64,000 bases of DNA from Xaviernesmea oryzae. Its GTDB lineage: Bacteria > Pseudomonadota > Alphaproteobacteria > Rhizobiales > Rhizobiaceae. The DNA is taken from assembly GCF_900109605.1 (NCBI RefSeq), contig NZ_FOAM01000005.1:186001-250000 (forward strand), given 5' to 3'. Under the pieces are notes generated by a model. The model was given only the letters and a program-made list of their open reading frames with translations, was not told the DNA's origin and made no database searches. Positions 1-7,649 of this stretch are shown here, piece after piece. Every line of letters starts with the position of its first letter. Position 1 is the stretch's first letter. The position numbers and the translations under genes were made by a program.

Positions 1-478
1 TGCGGTGCATGACGTCATAGGGATTGGCGGCATAATTGCGCGTGAGACCGCCGAGCAGCGAGACGAATTTGGTCGCGCCGGCGGAGATCCTCGGCAGGAT
101 GTGGACGGCTGCCGACAGCGTGCTGCCATGGCCGAGACCGATGACCGCATGCTCGCCCCGCTCGATCTCGCGCCGCAGAAAACTGCCGCCCAGCTGGCCG
201 AGCGCGATCAGCGCTTGCGGATCGTCATCCAGCTCCGGCGCGACCTCGCAAAAAGCAAGGCCATAGGTCTCGGCAAGCGCGGCTTCCAGCGCGGCGCATT
301 CGGCGATTTCCCCATCGATGCTGACCTTCACGACGCCATCGGCCACGGCCCGCGCGATCAGCCGATGCGCCTTGACGGAGGGCACGCCAAGCTTCTTGGC
401 AACTGCCGATTGCGTCAGCCCGCCGACATAATGCAGCCAAGCCGCGCGCACGGCGAGCGACTGTTCGTCATCTGTCAT
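1..478 (-). CDS. eryD: SorC/DeoR-family sugar-binding regulator, EryD-like (partial)
   Basis: The visible N-terminal 159 residues run off the left edge. Residues about 8-50 form a helix-turn-helix of the SorC type (segment TQSAVAKKLGVPSVKAHRLI), followed by the start of the sugar-phosphate-sensing domain (GLGHGSTLSAAV and the segment SLLGGLTRNYAANPYDV). In rhizobia and Brucella the last gene of eryABCD encodes the repressor EryD, which is relieved by erythritol or a derivative. The position downstream of eryC fits this. ATG at 476-478 is the first start in frame and is preceded by a GGGG-containing purine stretch. The gene lies 45 bp after the parE-like stop on the same strand, so it is probably co-transcribed with the toxin-antitoxin pair. 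Family is secure; the EryD name rests on context. Confidence 0.85.
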   Translation of the reverse strand, partial: MTDDEQSLAVRAAWLHYVGGLTQSAVAKKLGVPSVKAHRLIARAVADGVVKVSIDGEIAECAALEAALAETYGLAFCEVAPELDDDPQALIALGQLGGSFLRREIERGEHAVIGLGHGSTLSAAVHILPRISAGATKFVSLLGGLTRNYAANPYDVMHR

Positions 479-523
479 TGCAGCGGTTTCCCCCTCTTGG
501 CCTGCCCACGCAACCCTGACCCG

Positions 524-778
524 TCACCGGCGATCCGTATCCTCGAAATCGAAATCATCCTCGATCACGAAACCCGGCGGACGCTCGCGACCGTGTCGAA
601 TAGCGAAGATCAGGATCTCATCCGTGCGCTTTCCGATCTCTGGAAACATGCTGAGGCTCTGCCGCAGGCGTTTGAGGTCATCGGCAAATTGCTGCGCAGC
701 CTTCCTGCTGCCTGCTCTCAGATATTTTGCCTCTCGCCTGACATAGTCGATGGCGAAAGGCGAAAGGACGACTTTCAA
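524..778 (-). CDS. RelE/ParE-family toxin, apparently internally deleted
   Basis: 84 residues. The N-terminal half (MKVVLSPFAIDYVRREAKYL, then helix to FPEIGKR) and the C-terminal strand (ILIFAIRHGRERPPG) match ParE-type toxins. The segment normally between them, two beta-strands with the G-Y-x-x-x-Y/R core, is absent: FPEIGKRTDE runs straight into ILIFAIRHGRERP. ParE proteins usually need about 20 to 25 more residues there. I infer an in-frame internal deletion and a weak or dead toxin. Its ATG overlaps the antitoxin stop by 4 bp (775-778), the usual arrangement for translational coupling. The frame itself is intact, so I list it as a CDS, not a pseudogene. Confidence 0.75.
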   Translation of the reverse strand: MKVVLSPFAIDYVRREAKYLRAGSRKAAQQFADDLKRLRQSLSMFPEIGKRTDEILIFAIRHGRERPPGFVIEDDFDFEDTDRR

Positions 779-1035
779 GCAGCCGCTCCTTTTGCAATTG
801 CCTCGACCTCATCAATGATCGCATCGAGTTCCGTGCCCTTGCCGGCGTCGAGATCACGCTTAGCCTGCGCCAGCTCGATGATTTCGCGCCCTTCGGAGGC
901 GAGATAGGCTTTCAAAGCCCGGACGAAAACCCAGCTCCGGCTCCGATTGCTGATCGCAGCGATCTCCTCGATTTCAGTCAGAACGTCCACTGGCAGGCGC
1001 ATGGTGATGGGATCCGACAGCGCGCGGTCTGACAT
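775..1035 (-). CDS. CopG/ribbon-helix-helix antitoxin
   Basis: 86 residues. The N-terminal part carries a ribbon-helix-helix pattern (DPITMRLPVDVLTEIEEIA followed by SNRSRSWVFVRALKAYL), typical of ParD/CopG antitoxins that bind DNA as dimers and neutralise the partner toxin through an acidic C-terminal tail (here LDAIIDEVEAIAKG). ATG at 1033-1035 was chosen over an upstream in-frame start because GGAGGAAAAAACC lies directly before it. It overlaps the ParE-like gene by 4 bp. The pair sits between eryC and eryD on the same strand, 110 bp downstream of the eryC stop, and may be read from the ery transcript as well as from its own promoter. Confidence 0.8.
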   Translation of the reverse strand: MSDRALSDPITMRLPVDVLTEIEEIAAISNRSRSWVFVRALKAYLASEGREIIELAQAKRDLDAGKGTELDAIIDEVEAIAKGAAA

Positions 1036-1145
1036 GGTTTTTTCCTCCATTTGTAATACGGGGGAAGGATAGGCCATCCCTCTGAGGGGGTCAAATCGGC
1101 GACATAGGAAACCAGGCGTTTTGCCACCCGGCCGGCCCGGCGACG

Positions 1146-2078
1146 CTACACCTTCAAATCCGCCGCCCCTGTTTCGGTATGCGGCGCCCAGAAGGCCACG
1201 CTTTCGGCGATCTGTTCCACCACCTGCCGGTCGTTGGGCTCGCGCTCCTTGAAGGAGAGTTCGAGGCAGATCTCGTTATTCTCAGCCCCACCCGCAGCGA
1301 AGGCTTCGAGAAGCTGGGCCGGCTGGATGCGGCCGCGGGCGTTGAATTCAGCCGTGAAAGGCCGGTGGCCGCCCTTGTCCATCAGGCTCTGCTTGATGTG
1401 GATGATCGGCGAGACCTTTGGCACGGCGCGGGCCCAGCCATAGGGGTCGTAGTCATCCGGGTTGGTCGAGGTGACGTCGCCATGGTCGATATCGGCCATC
1501 ATCCACATCGGCACGGCCATGTTCGCCGCCGTCAGCCGCTCTTGAAGCGACAGGCTGCTCTCGATCGTCTCGCCAAACTCGCGGCCGATGCTCATCGGCT
1601 CCCAGAACACATAGGAGAGGCCGGCGGCCTTGGCATGCTCGGCCACCTCGGCCCAGCAGTCGATGGCGATCTTGATCAGATCCTCGCGCCTGACGGGATC
1701 GTCATAGTCGCGATAGGTGAAAATGGCGAATTGCGTGCCGACCGACTGACCGCCGAGATCGCCGATGATATCGGCGAAGGTACGGAACCAGTCGACGTAA
1801 TAGCGGCGGACATCGCGGTCGGGATGGCCGAAATGGTTGAGCCGGCCATAGGGGCCGGTCATGCCGGAGGTCACGCGCACGCCAGTGCGCTGCAGCGCCG
1901 CGCCCATCTGCCGCGTCAGGCGGCGGATCACCGGTGCTGGCCAGCTCGGATTGATGAATTCATGGGTGAGCTGGAGATCGCGCAGCTTCAAATCGCGTGC
2001 CACCATCTCGATCAGATCGTCCGGATCGGCGAAGCGATTGACCAGCGGATTGGTATTGAGCGAGAGCGTGAGCGCCAT
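1146..2078 (-). CDS. eryC: Tetrulose-phosphate epimerase/racemase EryC
   Basis: 310 residues with a xylose-isomerase-like TIM barrel. Visible features are the opening MALTLSLNTNPLVNRFADPD, the central FWEPMSIGREFGE with a likely metal-ligand Glu, ADIDHGD with Asp/His ligands, and IIHIKQSLMDKGGHRPF. In the Brucella/Rhizobium pathway EryC converts the tetrulose phosphate made by EryB before the RpiB/TpiB-type isomerases finish the conversion to erythrose 4-phosphate. Those two isomerase genes are not in the window and may lie left of eryD. Upstream, the gene is separated from eryB by the oppositely oriented dinJ-yafQ pair. Its translation start is the ATG at 2076-2078. Length and motifs match the family well. 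Confidence 0.88.
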   Translation of the reverse strand: MALTLSLNTNPLVNRFADPDDLIEMVARDLKLRDLQLTHEFINPSWPAPVIRRLTRQMGAALQRTGVRVTSGMTGPYGRLNHFGHPDRDVRRYYVDWFRTFADIIGDLGGQSVGTQFAIFTYRDYDDPVRREDLIKIAIDCWAEVAEHAKAAGLSYVFWEPMSIGREFGETIESSLSLQERLTAANMAVPMWMMADIDHGDVTSTNPDDYDPYGWARAVPKVSPIIHIKQSLMDKGGHRPFTAEFNARGRIQPAQLLEAFAAGGAENNEICLELSFKEREPNDRQVVEQIAESVAFWAPHTETGAADLKV

Positions 2079-2191
2079 GTCGGTCTCCGGGGTGATAGCT
2101 GGATGCAGATGGAATTGCCGGCTTCGTTAAGAGACGAATGGCCGGCGGATCAATTGATTCAACAAGATCGAGACGCAGACTACCGCCGGCC

Positions 2192-2220
2192 TTGACCGTA
2201 TCGCAATTGAGAGACATATT
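2192..2220 (+). promoter_or_regulatory. Candidate sigma-70 promoter for dinJ-yafQ
   Basis: TTGACC at 2192-2197 and CATATT at 2215-2220 are separated by exactly 17 bp. The element lies 46 bp before the dinJ start and inside the upstream region of eryC, so the toxin-antitoxin promoter and any internal eryC promoter would be back to back. Seen by eye only. Confidence 0.45.
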
Positions 2221-2265
2221 CGGTCTAACTTGAGGATGCGAACTGTCGCGCGGGAGCTGTGACCA

Positions 2266-2565
2266 ATGGCCGCCAATGAGCGTAGGACACAATCGACGAT
2301 GCTTCATATCCGGATCGAGGATGATCTGCGGGAGGACGCCGCAGCCGTCTTCTCCTCGCTCGGCCTGTCGATGTCGGAAGCGGTGCGCCTTTTTCTTCAC
2401 CGGGCCGTTGCAAGCCAGGGGCTGCCGCTTGAACTGAAGGTTCCCAATGCGGCGACGCGCTCGGCTTTGCGCGAGGCGCGGGAGATGCGCAAGGCCCGTC
2501 GGGCGCGCTTCGCTACGCCCGAAGCGCTTGTTGCCGATCTGAACACCCGCGAGAATTCGGACTGA
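2266..2565 (+). CDS. dinJ: RelB/DinJ-family antitoxin
   Basis: 99 residues. The core LHIRIEDDLREDAAAVFSSL followed by LSMSEAVRLFLHRAVASQGLP is the RelB/DinJ ribbon-helix-helix signature: beta-strand, helix, and an A/S-E-A-V-R-L-F helix. The C-terminal part is basic and helical and would wrap the toxin. The ATG at 2266 gives a short basic leader (MAANERRTQST); an internal ATG 11 codons later is also possible. The yafQ start lies 21 bp after its stop, so the two form one unit. The pair is transcribed against the ery genes and occupies the eryB-eryC gap. Confidence 0.85.
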   Translation: MAANERRTQSTMLHIRIEDDLREDAAAVFSSLGLSMSEAVRLFLHRAVASQGLPLELKVPNAATRSALREAREMRKARRARFATPEALVADLNTRENSD

Positions 2566-2586
2566 GCCAGCCGTCGAGGGCAGTGC

Positions 2587-2901
2587 GTGAAAAAAGCCAG
2601 CACCGACCGCAGGCCCCCCCTGTCGAGAGCCTCCGACTATACCTGCGAGTTCAAGAAGGACTGGGCGCGCGACAACAAAGCGGGCAAGGCCGACATGAAC
2701 CGCGTGATCGAGCTGATGACGCTGATCATCCTGAAAAAGCCGCTCGGCGCTGAATGGTCCGATCATGAACTATCCGGTCGAGATTGGAAGGGGGCGCGAG
2801 AGGCGCATATTGGGGGCGACTTTCTTCTGATCTACCAATGCGACGACAACGTCGTTGAATTCGTCCGTCTCGGCACGCATTCGGAACTTTTCGGCCGGTA
2901 A
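2587..2901 (+). CDS. yafQ: YafQ/RelE-family mRNA interferase toxin
   Basis: 104 residues, GTG start. The C-terminal half has the YafQ pattern: HELSGRDWKGAREAHI, then GGDFLLIYQ, then VRLGTHSELFGR. It keeps the conserved His, the Asp of the GD(W/F)LLIY strand, and the terminal H-x-x-L-F motif. In E. coli YafQ these residues cleave mRNA in the ribosomal A site. The usual Trp after the Asp is Phe here. The gene stops 16 bp from the eryB stop, tail to tail, so read-through from either side would create antisense RNA. Unlike the nearby ParE-like toxin it looks full length and active. Confidence 0.87.
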   Translation: MKKASTDRRPPLSRASDYTCEFKKDWARDNKAGKADMNRVIELMTLIILKKPLGAEWSDHELSGRDWKGAREAHIGGDFLLIYQCDDNVVEFVRLGTHSELFGR

Positions 2902-2917
2902 AGCCGCCCCCCTTCTA

Positions 2918-4429
2918 TCACGCCGCCTGCGCCAGCTCCGCATCGAACCAGTCGGCAAAGGCGGCTTGCTGCGCCGGGCTCATGCGCAGGCGTTCCTTGG
3001 TGCGGCGCCAGGTGATGTCCTCGGCCGTCCGGGCCCACTCCTTGGCGACGAGATAGCGGGCTTCGGCTTCATAAAGATGGCCGCCGAAATGCCGGCCCAG
3101 CCCTTCGAGCGAAGTCGCCGCGCCGACAATGTCGCGGGTGCGGGCGCCATAGAGCCTGCCGTAATGATTGGCGAGATCGCGCGGCATCCAGGGATAGGCT
3201 TGGCGCAGCGTCTCGAAGAAGGCGACGTAATCGGCATTGGGAATGTCGCCGCCCGGCAGCGGGCTTGCCGATGTCCAGTCCGGGCCCATAGCGGGAAAAG
3301 TCTTGGCCAGGCGCTGCAGCGCATGTTCGGAGAGCTTGCGGAAGGTGGTGATCTTGCCGCCGAAGACATTGAGCAGCGGCGCGCCGCCGGTCTCGTCAAG
3401 ATCGAAGACATAGTCGCGGGTCACGGCAGAGGGGTTGCCCTTGCCGTCGTCGAAGAGTGGGCGCACGCCGGAAAAGGTTTCCAGGACATCGCTGCGGCGC
3501 AGCTTCTCCTTGAAATAGCGGTTCACGGCGGACAGCAGGTAGTCGATCTCACGCTCGTCGGCGGCGACCTGTTCGGGCGCCCCCTCATAGGGAATGTCGG
3601 TGGTGCCGATCAGCGCCTTGTCACCCTCATAGGGGTTGATGAAGATCACGCGCTTGTCGTGGTTCTGCACGAGATAGGCATGCTCGCCGCGCCAGAATTT
3701 CGGCACGATGATATGGCTGCCCTTGACGAGGCGCACCGAGCGCGCGCTGTTGGCACCCGCCACCCGGCCGATCACGTCATTGACCCAGGGGCCGGCGGCA
3801 TTGGCCACGGCGCGGGCCTTCACGCGCGTCGTCGCGCCATCGCGGGTGTCGCGCAGATCGATGGTCCACAATCCGTTGTCGCGGCGGATCGAGGTGCAGG
3901 CGGTGCGCGTCAGGATGCGGGCGCCGCGCTCGGCCGCATCAAGCGCATTGAGCACCACGAGCCGGGCGTCATCGACCCAACAGTCGGAATATTCGAAGCC
4001 TTTGACATAGGCGTTATCGATCACCGCGCCCTCGGGATCGCGCCTGAGATCGAGCGCGCGGGTGCCGGGCAGGCGCTTGCGGCCGCCGAGATGATCATAG
4101 AGGAACAGGCCGAGCCGCACGAGCCAGGCCGGCCGGTCAGTCGGGCTATGCGGCAGCACGAAGCGCATGGGCCAGATGATATGGCTCGCCGTGTTCAGCA
4201 GCACCTCGCGCTCGATCAGCGCTTCGCGCACGAGGCGGAATTCGTAATATTCGAGATAACGCAGACCACCATGGACAAGCTTGCCGGAGCGCGAGGAGGT
4301 GCCCTCGGCGAGATCCCCCTTCTCGCACATCATCACCTTCAGCCCGCGGCCGGCCGCATCACGCGCGATGCCCGCGCCATTGATGCCGCCGCCGATCACG
4401 AAAAGGTCGTAGGTCTCGCTGTCCATCAT
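2918..4429 (-). CDS. eryB: Erythritol-phosphate dehydrogenase EryB (GlpD family)
   Basis: 503 residues, FAD-dependent glycerol-3-phosphate dehydrogenase family. Residues 10-29 carry the Rossmann motif VIGGGINGAGIARDAAGRG. Others are SSRSGKLVHGGLRYLEYYEF (FAD and substrate loop), KGSHIIVPKFW, GTTDIPYEG and VFGGKITTFRKLSEHAL near the C terminus. EryB oxidises the phosphorylated polyol made by EryA to a tetrulose phosphate and passes electrons to the membrane quinone pool. It starts 88 bp downstream of eryA, behind GAGGAG. An ATG-ATG pair leaves a one-codon doubt over the start. Context with eryA and eryC separates it from ordinary glpD. Confidence 0.88.
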   Translation of the reverse strand: MMDSETYDLFVIGGGINGAGIARDAAGRGLKVMMCEKGDLAEGTSSRSGKLVHGGLRYLEYYEFRLVREALIEREVLLNTASHIIWPMRFVLPHSPTDRPAWLVRLGLFLYDHLGGRKRLPGTRALDLRRDPEGAVIDNAYVKGFEYSDCWVDDARLVVLNALDAAERGARILTRTACTSIRRDNGLWTIDLRDTRDGATTRVKARAVANAAGPWVNDVIGRVAGANSARSVRLVKGSHIIVPKFWRGEHAYLVQNHDKRVIFINPYEGDKALIGTTDIPYEGAPEQVAADEREIDYLLSAVNRYFKEKLRRSDVLETFSGVRPLFDDGKGNPSAVTRDYVFDLDETGGAPLLNVFGGKITTFRKLSEHALQRLAKTFPAMGPDWTSASPLPGGDIPNADYVAFFETLRQAYPWMPRDLANHYGRLYGARTRDIVGAATSLEGLGRHFGGHLYEAEARYLVAKEWARTAEDITWRRTKERLRMSPAQQAAFADWFDAELAQAA

Positions 4430-4516
4430 CCATCTCCTCAGAACGGCGCGGCGGTCATGTTAACGCGCGCGGGCCTCCTGCCTATATCTTGGCGCCCGCC
4501 TCACGCGGGCATCGGG

Positions 4517-6109
4517 TCAAAAGCCGCTGGCCGTCGGCAGCCCCTGCGCAGGTGCCGATGCACGGGCGGAAAGCGTCTCCCAACTGGGCGCTATGCCATC
4601 GCGGATCTGGCGATAGGCGGCGTAAAGCCGGTCCATCCGGGCTATATCCGCCTCGTCAGGCGCCTCTGCCTGGCCGAGACCTGGGGTAACCCAGTCGGCG
4701 ATACAGGCATCCATGGTCGGATAGACGCCGATGGCGACCGCCGCCATCATCGAGGCGCCGGCCGCGCCCGCTTCCTCACGATGGCTTACGCGCAATGGCG
4801 CGCCGACAGAGGCGGAAAGTGTCCGGCGCAGCGCGACCGAGCGCGCCGCACCGCCGCTCAAGCGCAGCTCCGGCGGCAGTTCGCCCATGGCGGCATAACA
4901 ATCGCGCGTGGCGAGCCCCAGCCCCTCGACCACCGCGCGGACCAGATCGGGAAAGCGGTGGCGCACGGAGAGGCCGCTGAAATTGGCGCGAGCCCGCGCA
5001 TCGACGAAGGGGCCGCGCTCGCCGGCCTCGGAAATATAAGGATGGTAGATCAGATTGCCCGGCCGCGAAGCCGCCATCCAGGGATCGATCCGGGCGATCA
5101 TCTCCGTAAGCGACACCGAATGGCCGAACTCGGCCATCAGATCGGCCCCCATCTGCAAAAGCCAGTCGAGATTGATTGTCGCGCCCATATTGGTCTGCAC
5201 CTGGGTAACGATGCCGGGAATCGGCAGGCAGATGACATAGCCAGTACCCTCCGCATTCAGCACCACATCGTCCACCGCCTTGGCCCGCATGTGCACGCCG
5301 GTGGAGCCGATGGCCGAGCAGGCGGCGTTTTCGCCGCCGCTGCGCACGCCGGCGCCAAGCGCCGTCATGACCATATCGACATAGCCGAGACAGACGGGCG
5401 TTCCGGGCTTGAGGCCGCAAGCGGCAGCCGCCTCCACGCTCAGTGGATGCAGCGTCTCGGTCCCCTCGATCACCTCGGGCAGCAGGGCGCGGCGATGGTG
5501 CAGACCCAAGGTAGCCAGCACCGTGTCGTCATAACGACGCGTGCGGAAATTGCCGAAGGTGAAGCTGACCTCGGAGGGATCGGTGGCGCGCACCCCCGTG
5601 AGGTTCAGATAGAGCCAGTCCTTGCAATGCAGCGCCACCTCTGCGCGATCGAGGAGTTCAGGCGCGAAGCGATCCATATGCGCCATCTGCGCGCCCTGCT
5701 GGCAGGTATTGAGACCCGTGCCGGTCGCCTCGAAACGGGCGCGTTCCGTGGGTGATCCGGCCAGACGGTCCACCGCGGGCGCGGCGCGCGCATCTAGCCA
5801 GAGCCAGGCATCGCCGACAGGCTGGTTGCCGGAGCCGACCAGCCAGGTACCGTCGCCCTGCCCCGTCACCGCAATTGCGGCGACGCGGGCGGCAAGGTTC
5901 TCCACCCGCTCACCAAGCCCCTTCAGCGCGGCCAGGCAATCCGCCCAGGTTTGAGCGAGCGATTGCGTCGCCGAGCCATCGTCGCCTGTATGATAGGCAT
6001 TGCGCACCGAGGCGCTCGCCAGCTGGCGGCCATCGAGCGTGAAGGCCACCGCCTTCATCACCGACGTGCCGGCATCGATGCCGATGATCAGGTCGCCCAT
6101 CTCAGCCAC
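4517..6109 (-). CDS. eryA: Erythritol kinase EryA (FGGY family)
   Basis: 530 residues. The N terminus holds the ATPase phosphate-1 motif (IGIDAGTSVMKAVAF) and the C-terminal half the FGGY-family ATP-binding region (ELRLSGGAARSVALRRTLSA). The acceptor region has ATDPSEVSFTFGNF. It phosphorylates erythritol with ATP at the entry to the ery pathway. The GTG at 6107-6109, after a GGGGGC stretch, gives MAEMGDLIIG; an ATG three codons later is equally possible. It is the first gene of the minus-strand ery series and is divergent from the eryEFG transporter operon across an 889 bp intergenic region. Confidence 0.88.
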   Translation of the reverse strand: MAEMGDLIIGIDAGTSVMKAVAFTLDGRQLASASVRNAYHTGDDGSATQSLAQTWADCLAALKGLGERVENLAARVAAIAVTGQGDGTWLVGSGNQPVGDAWLWLDARAAPAVDRLAGSPTERARFEATGTGLNTCQQGAQMAHMDRFAPELLDRAEVALHCKDWLYLNLTGVRATDPSEVSFTFGNFRTRRYDDTVLATLGLHHRRALLPEVIEGTETLHPLSVEAAAACGLKPGTPVCLGYVDMVMTALGAGVRSGGENAACSAIGSTGVHMRAKAVDDVVLNAEGTGYVICLPIPGIVTQVQTNMGATINLDWLLQMGADLMAEFGHSVSLTEMIARIDPWMAASRPGNLIYHPYISEAGERGPFVDARARANFSGLSVRHRFPDLVRAVVEGLGLATRDCYAAMGELPPELRLSGGAARSVALRRTLSASVGAPLRVSHREEAGAAGASMMAAVAIGVYPTMDACIADWVTPGLGQAEAPDEADIARMDRLYAAYRQIRDGIAPSWETLSARASAPAQGLPTASGF

Positions 6110-6322
6110 GATGTGCCCCCGACCGCCCCGCCAGAACGCGCACCATCGGCACCGCGATCTCCTGTGTCATCTCATGCCTCCCGACTGCCCGTTCTATGCG
6201 GTGCCTTGCCCTCGATCCACGGCCTGAAAAGCCAGGCACCGGCGGCGCGACCTGTCTGAGACCAGCGGCATCTCCTCCCGCCCGCCCCAAATCGCCTTCG
6301 CACCACGGATCCAAGAGTCGCC

Positions 6323-6351
6323 CTGTGATTAGGATCGAATTTATATCACAG
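6323..6351. promoter_or_regulatory. Spaced inverted repeat, candidate EryD operator
   Basis: CTGTGAT at 6323-6329 and ATCACAG at 6345-6351 are perfect 7-bp inverted arms with a 15-bp spacer, so arm centres are 22 bp (two helical turns) apart. A minus-strand TATAAA at 6340-6345 that could serve as the eryA -10 box lies between and partly within the arms, so a bound repressor would block it. The spacing is too wide for a CRP site (TGTGA-N6-TCACA). The assignment to EryD is inference. Confidence 0.5.
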
Positions 6352-6697
6352 TTCTATCATTTGTATCGGAAAATTTTTCTCGCTCTGCATTTTTTTTCAG
6401 ATATGATCGATGACAACGGTCTGAGAGTTGACTCGTGAGCGTCATGTTGACCTCACATAGACGGCGGGCTCGCTTGCCGGGCTTTTAGCCGAGGCGGGGA
6501 ATGCCGATCGATAAAAAATTATCGGATTGCGCTTATTAATCAGCACGATGTTATGCCTACTCGACGTCCATTCACCTCTTCGCCGATGCAAAAACTCTTC
6601 GCAGACGCGCTTCGGCGCTGCAAAAATTGTGACTAAGGCCATGTTCGACGGCAACTCTCGGAAAGTGGATAGTTTAACAAAGGATGCAAAAAGGCCG

Positions 6698-6727
6698 TTG
6701 ACAGGCTGCGATATCTTACCATAGCCT
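6698..6727 (+). promoter_or_regulatory. Candidate promoter of the eryEFG transporter operon
   Basis: TTGACA at 6698-6703 is followed after 18 bp by TAGCCT at 6722-6727. Degenerate copies of the CTGTGAT and ATCACA half-sites seen near eryA flank it, CTGCGAT at 6706-6712 and ATCACAC at 6739-6745, with centres 33 bp (three turns) apart. This hints at shared control of both divergent operons. Confidence 0.4.
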
Positions 6728-6815
6728 AGCCAACATATATCACACACCTACCGCCATGCGGAGGGTGAGATCAGGCAGCTGGAGGAGAACCGCTGCCAGA
6801 GACGGAGGATCCACC

Positions 6816-6860
6816 ATGTACCATCAAGGCTTGCCCGACATGGCAAACGTCTTTCAGTGA
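6816..6860 (+). CDS. Possible 14-residue leader peptide
   Basis: ATG at 6816 is preceded by GGAGGATCCACC, one of the best ribosome binding sites in the intergenic region, and the frame closes after MYHQGLPDMANVFQ. It lies about 90 bp downstream of the candidate promoter and 138 bp before the first transporter gene. It could be a leader ORF that affects downstream expression, or the stub of a lost gene. No function can be assigned from sequence. Confidence 0.25.
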   Translation: MYHQGLPDMANVFQ

Positions 6861-6998
6861 CCGCACGCTGACCATCGCCGACTGCGTCGCGCGGTTCCTA
6901 AACTCTTCTCTGCTGGCGGCATGGCCTCGGGCGCTGTCGCTTTGCCACGCGGGCCAATCCGGCTCGCTGCCATGCTTTTTAATTCAAGGTCACAGCCT

Positions 6999-7649
6999 AT
7001 GACGGACAGTCTCAAAACCGCCTCGCCGCCCCCGGCCCGCAGCCTGCGCCTTATCGGTGCCGTGGCGCTGGTCGCGCTGGTTGCCGCCATGGCCTATGAC
7101 ACGAAGATCGTCACCATCGGCTCGGAGCATGATGTGCGCGAGCAGGGCTTTTCGGCCGAGGCCTATGGCGCCAAGACCTTCCCCGAGGTCAAGGCCGATA
7201 TCGAAAAGCGCGCCGTCAATGCTGTCGAGCTTGCCCAAGCGATCGCCGCCGACAAGCAGGCGGCGGCGGAGAAATATGGTGTGGCGGGCGGCACGGGCCC
7301 GGTCATGCCTGTCACTTTCACCGGCACGGTTGGCGAGCGCAAGGCGAACTTCAATGTCGTCGCCGTCGAGGGCCTGCCGCCGGAGCTGACCGTACGGGTT
7401 CAGACCGGGCCGGCGTTGAACGGCACTGATCTGCGCGATGCCACCGGCACGATTTCCTTCGGCCAGTTCACCAACCAGATCGAGTATCAGGACGCCGGCT
7501 CGGCGCTCAACAATGAGGTGAAGAAGCAGGTGCTCGCCGGCATCGATCCCACAGCATTGACCGGCAAGACTGTGACTGTCACCGGCGTCTTCCGCCTGGT
7601 CAATCCGAAGAGCTGGATCGTTACGCCCGTGAGGTTCGAGGTCAAATGA
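6999..7649 (+). CDS. DUF2291 periplasmic protein of a sugar ABC operon
   Basis: 216 residues from the ATG at 6999. The protein has one N-terminal membrane segment (about residues 14-34, LIGAVALVALVAAMAYD) and then a secreted domain of the DUF2291 type, which ends with the typical W-x-V-T-P-V-R-F-E-V strand. There is no clear lipobox Cys, so it is probably a signal-anchored protein. DUF2291 genes regularly precede ribose/erythritol-type transporter genes in rhizobia; the biochemical role is unknown. An upstream ATG at 6921 is rejected because the region between lacks a hydrophobic leader. The stop overlaps the eryE start by 4 bp. Confidence 0.78.
   Translation: MTDSLKTASPPPARSLRLIGAVALVALVAAMAYDTKIVTIGSEHDVREQGFSAEAYGAKTFPEVKADIEKRAVNAVELAQAIAADKQAAAEKYGVAGGTGPVMPVTFTGTVGERKANFNVVAVEGLPPELTVRVQTGPALNGTDLRDATGTISFGQFTNQIEYQDAGSALNNEVKKQVLAGIDPTALTGKTVTVTGVFRLVNPKSWIVTPVRFEVK

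Larger units (their letters stand above)
6110..6998 (+). other. Divergent ery control region
   Basis: This 889 bp gap between eryA and the transporter operon holds no convincing full gene. The centre (about 6320-6560) is AT-rich. It contains a spaced inverted repeat at 6323-6351, an A/T-rich palindrome CGATAA-AAAA-TTATCG at 6509-6524, a candidate plus-strand promoter at 6698-6727, and a 14-codon mini-ORF with a strong Shine-Dalgarno at 6816-6860. The left 200 bp next to eryA is GC-rich and shows nothing I can name. Confidence 0.6.

Noticed and set aside
2855-5755. Plus-strand open frame of 966 codons across eryB and eryA
   Set aside because: It is the antisense shadow of two well-supported minus-strand genes. 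Its product is low-complexity His/Gly/Arg/Ala-rich sequence with no domain, as expected from GC-rich codon bias.
6102-6314. Minus-strand 70-codon frame just upstream of eryA
   Set aside because: No ribosome site and Arg/Gly-rich product typical of GC-rich non-coding DNA.
6323-6351. CRP-type site upstream of eryA
   Set aside because: The TGTGA and TCACA arms are 17 bp apart instead of the 6 bp needed by CRP; better explained as a wider operator.
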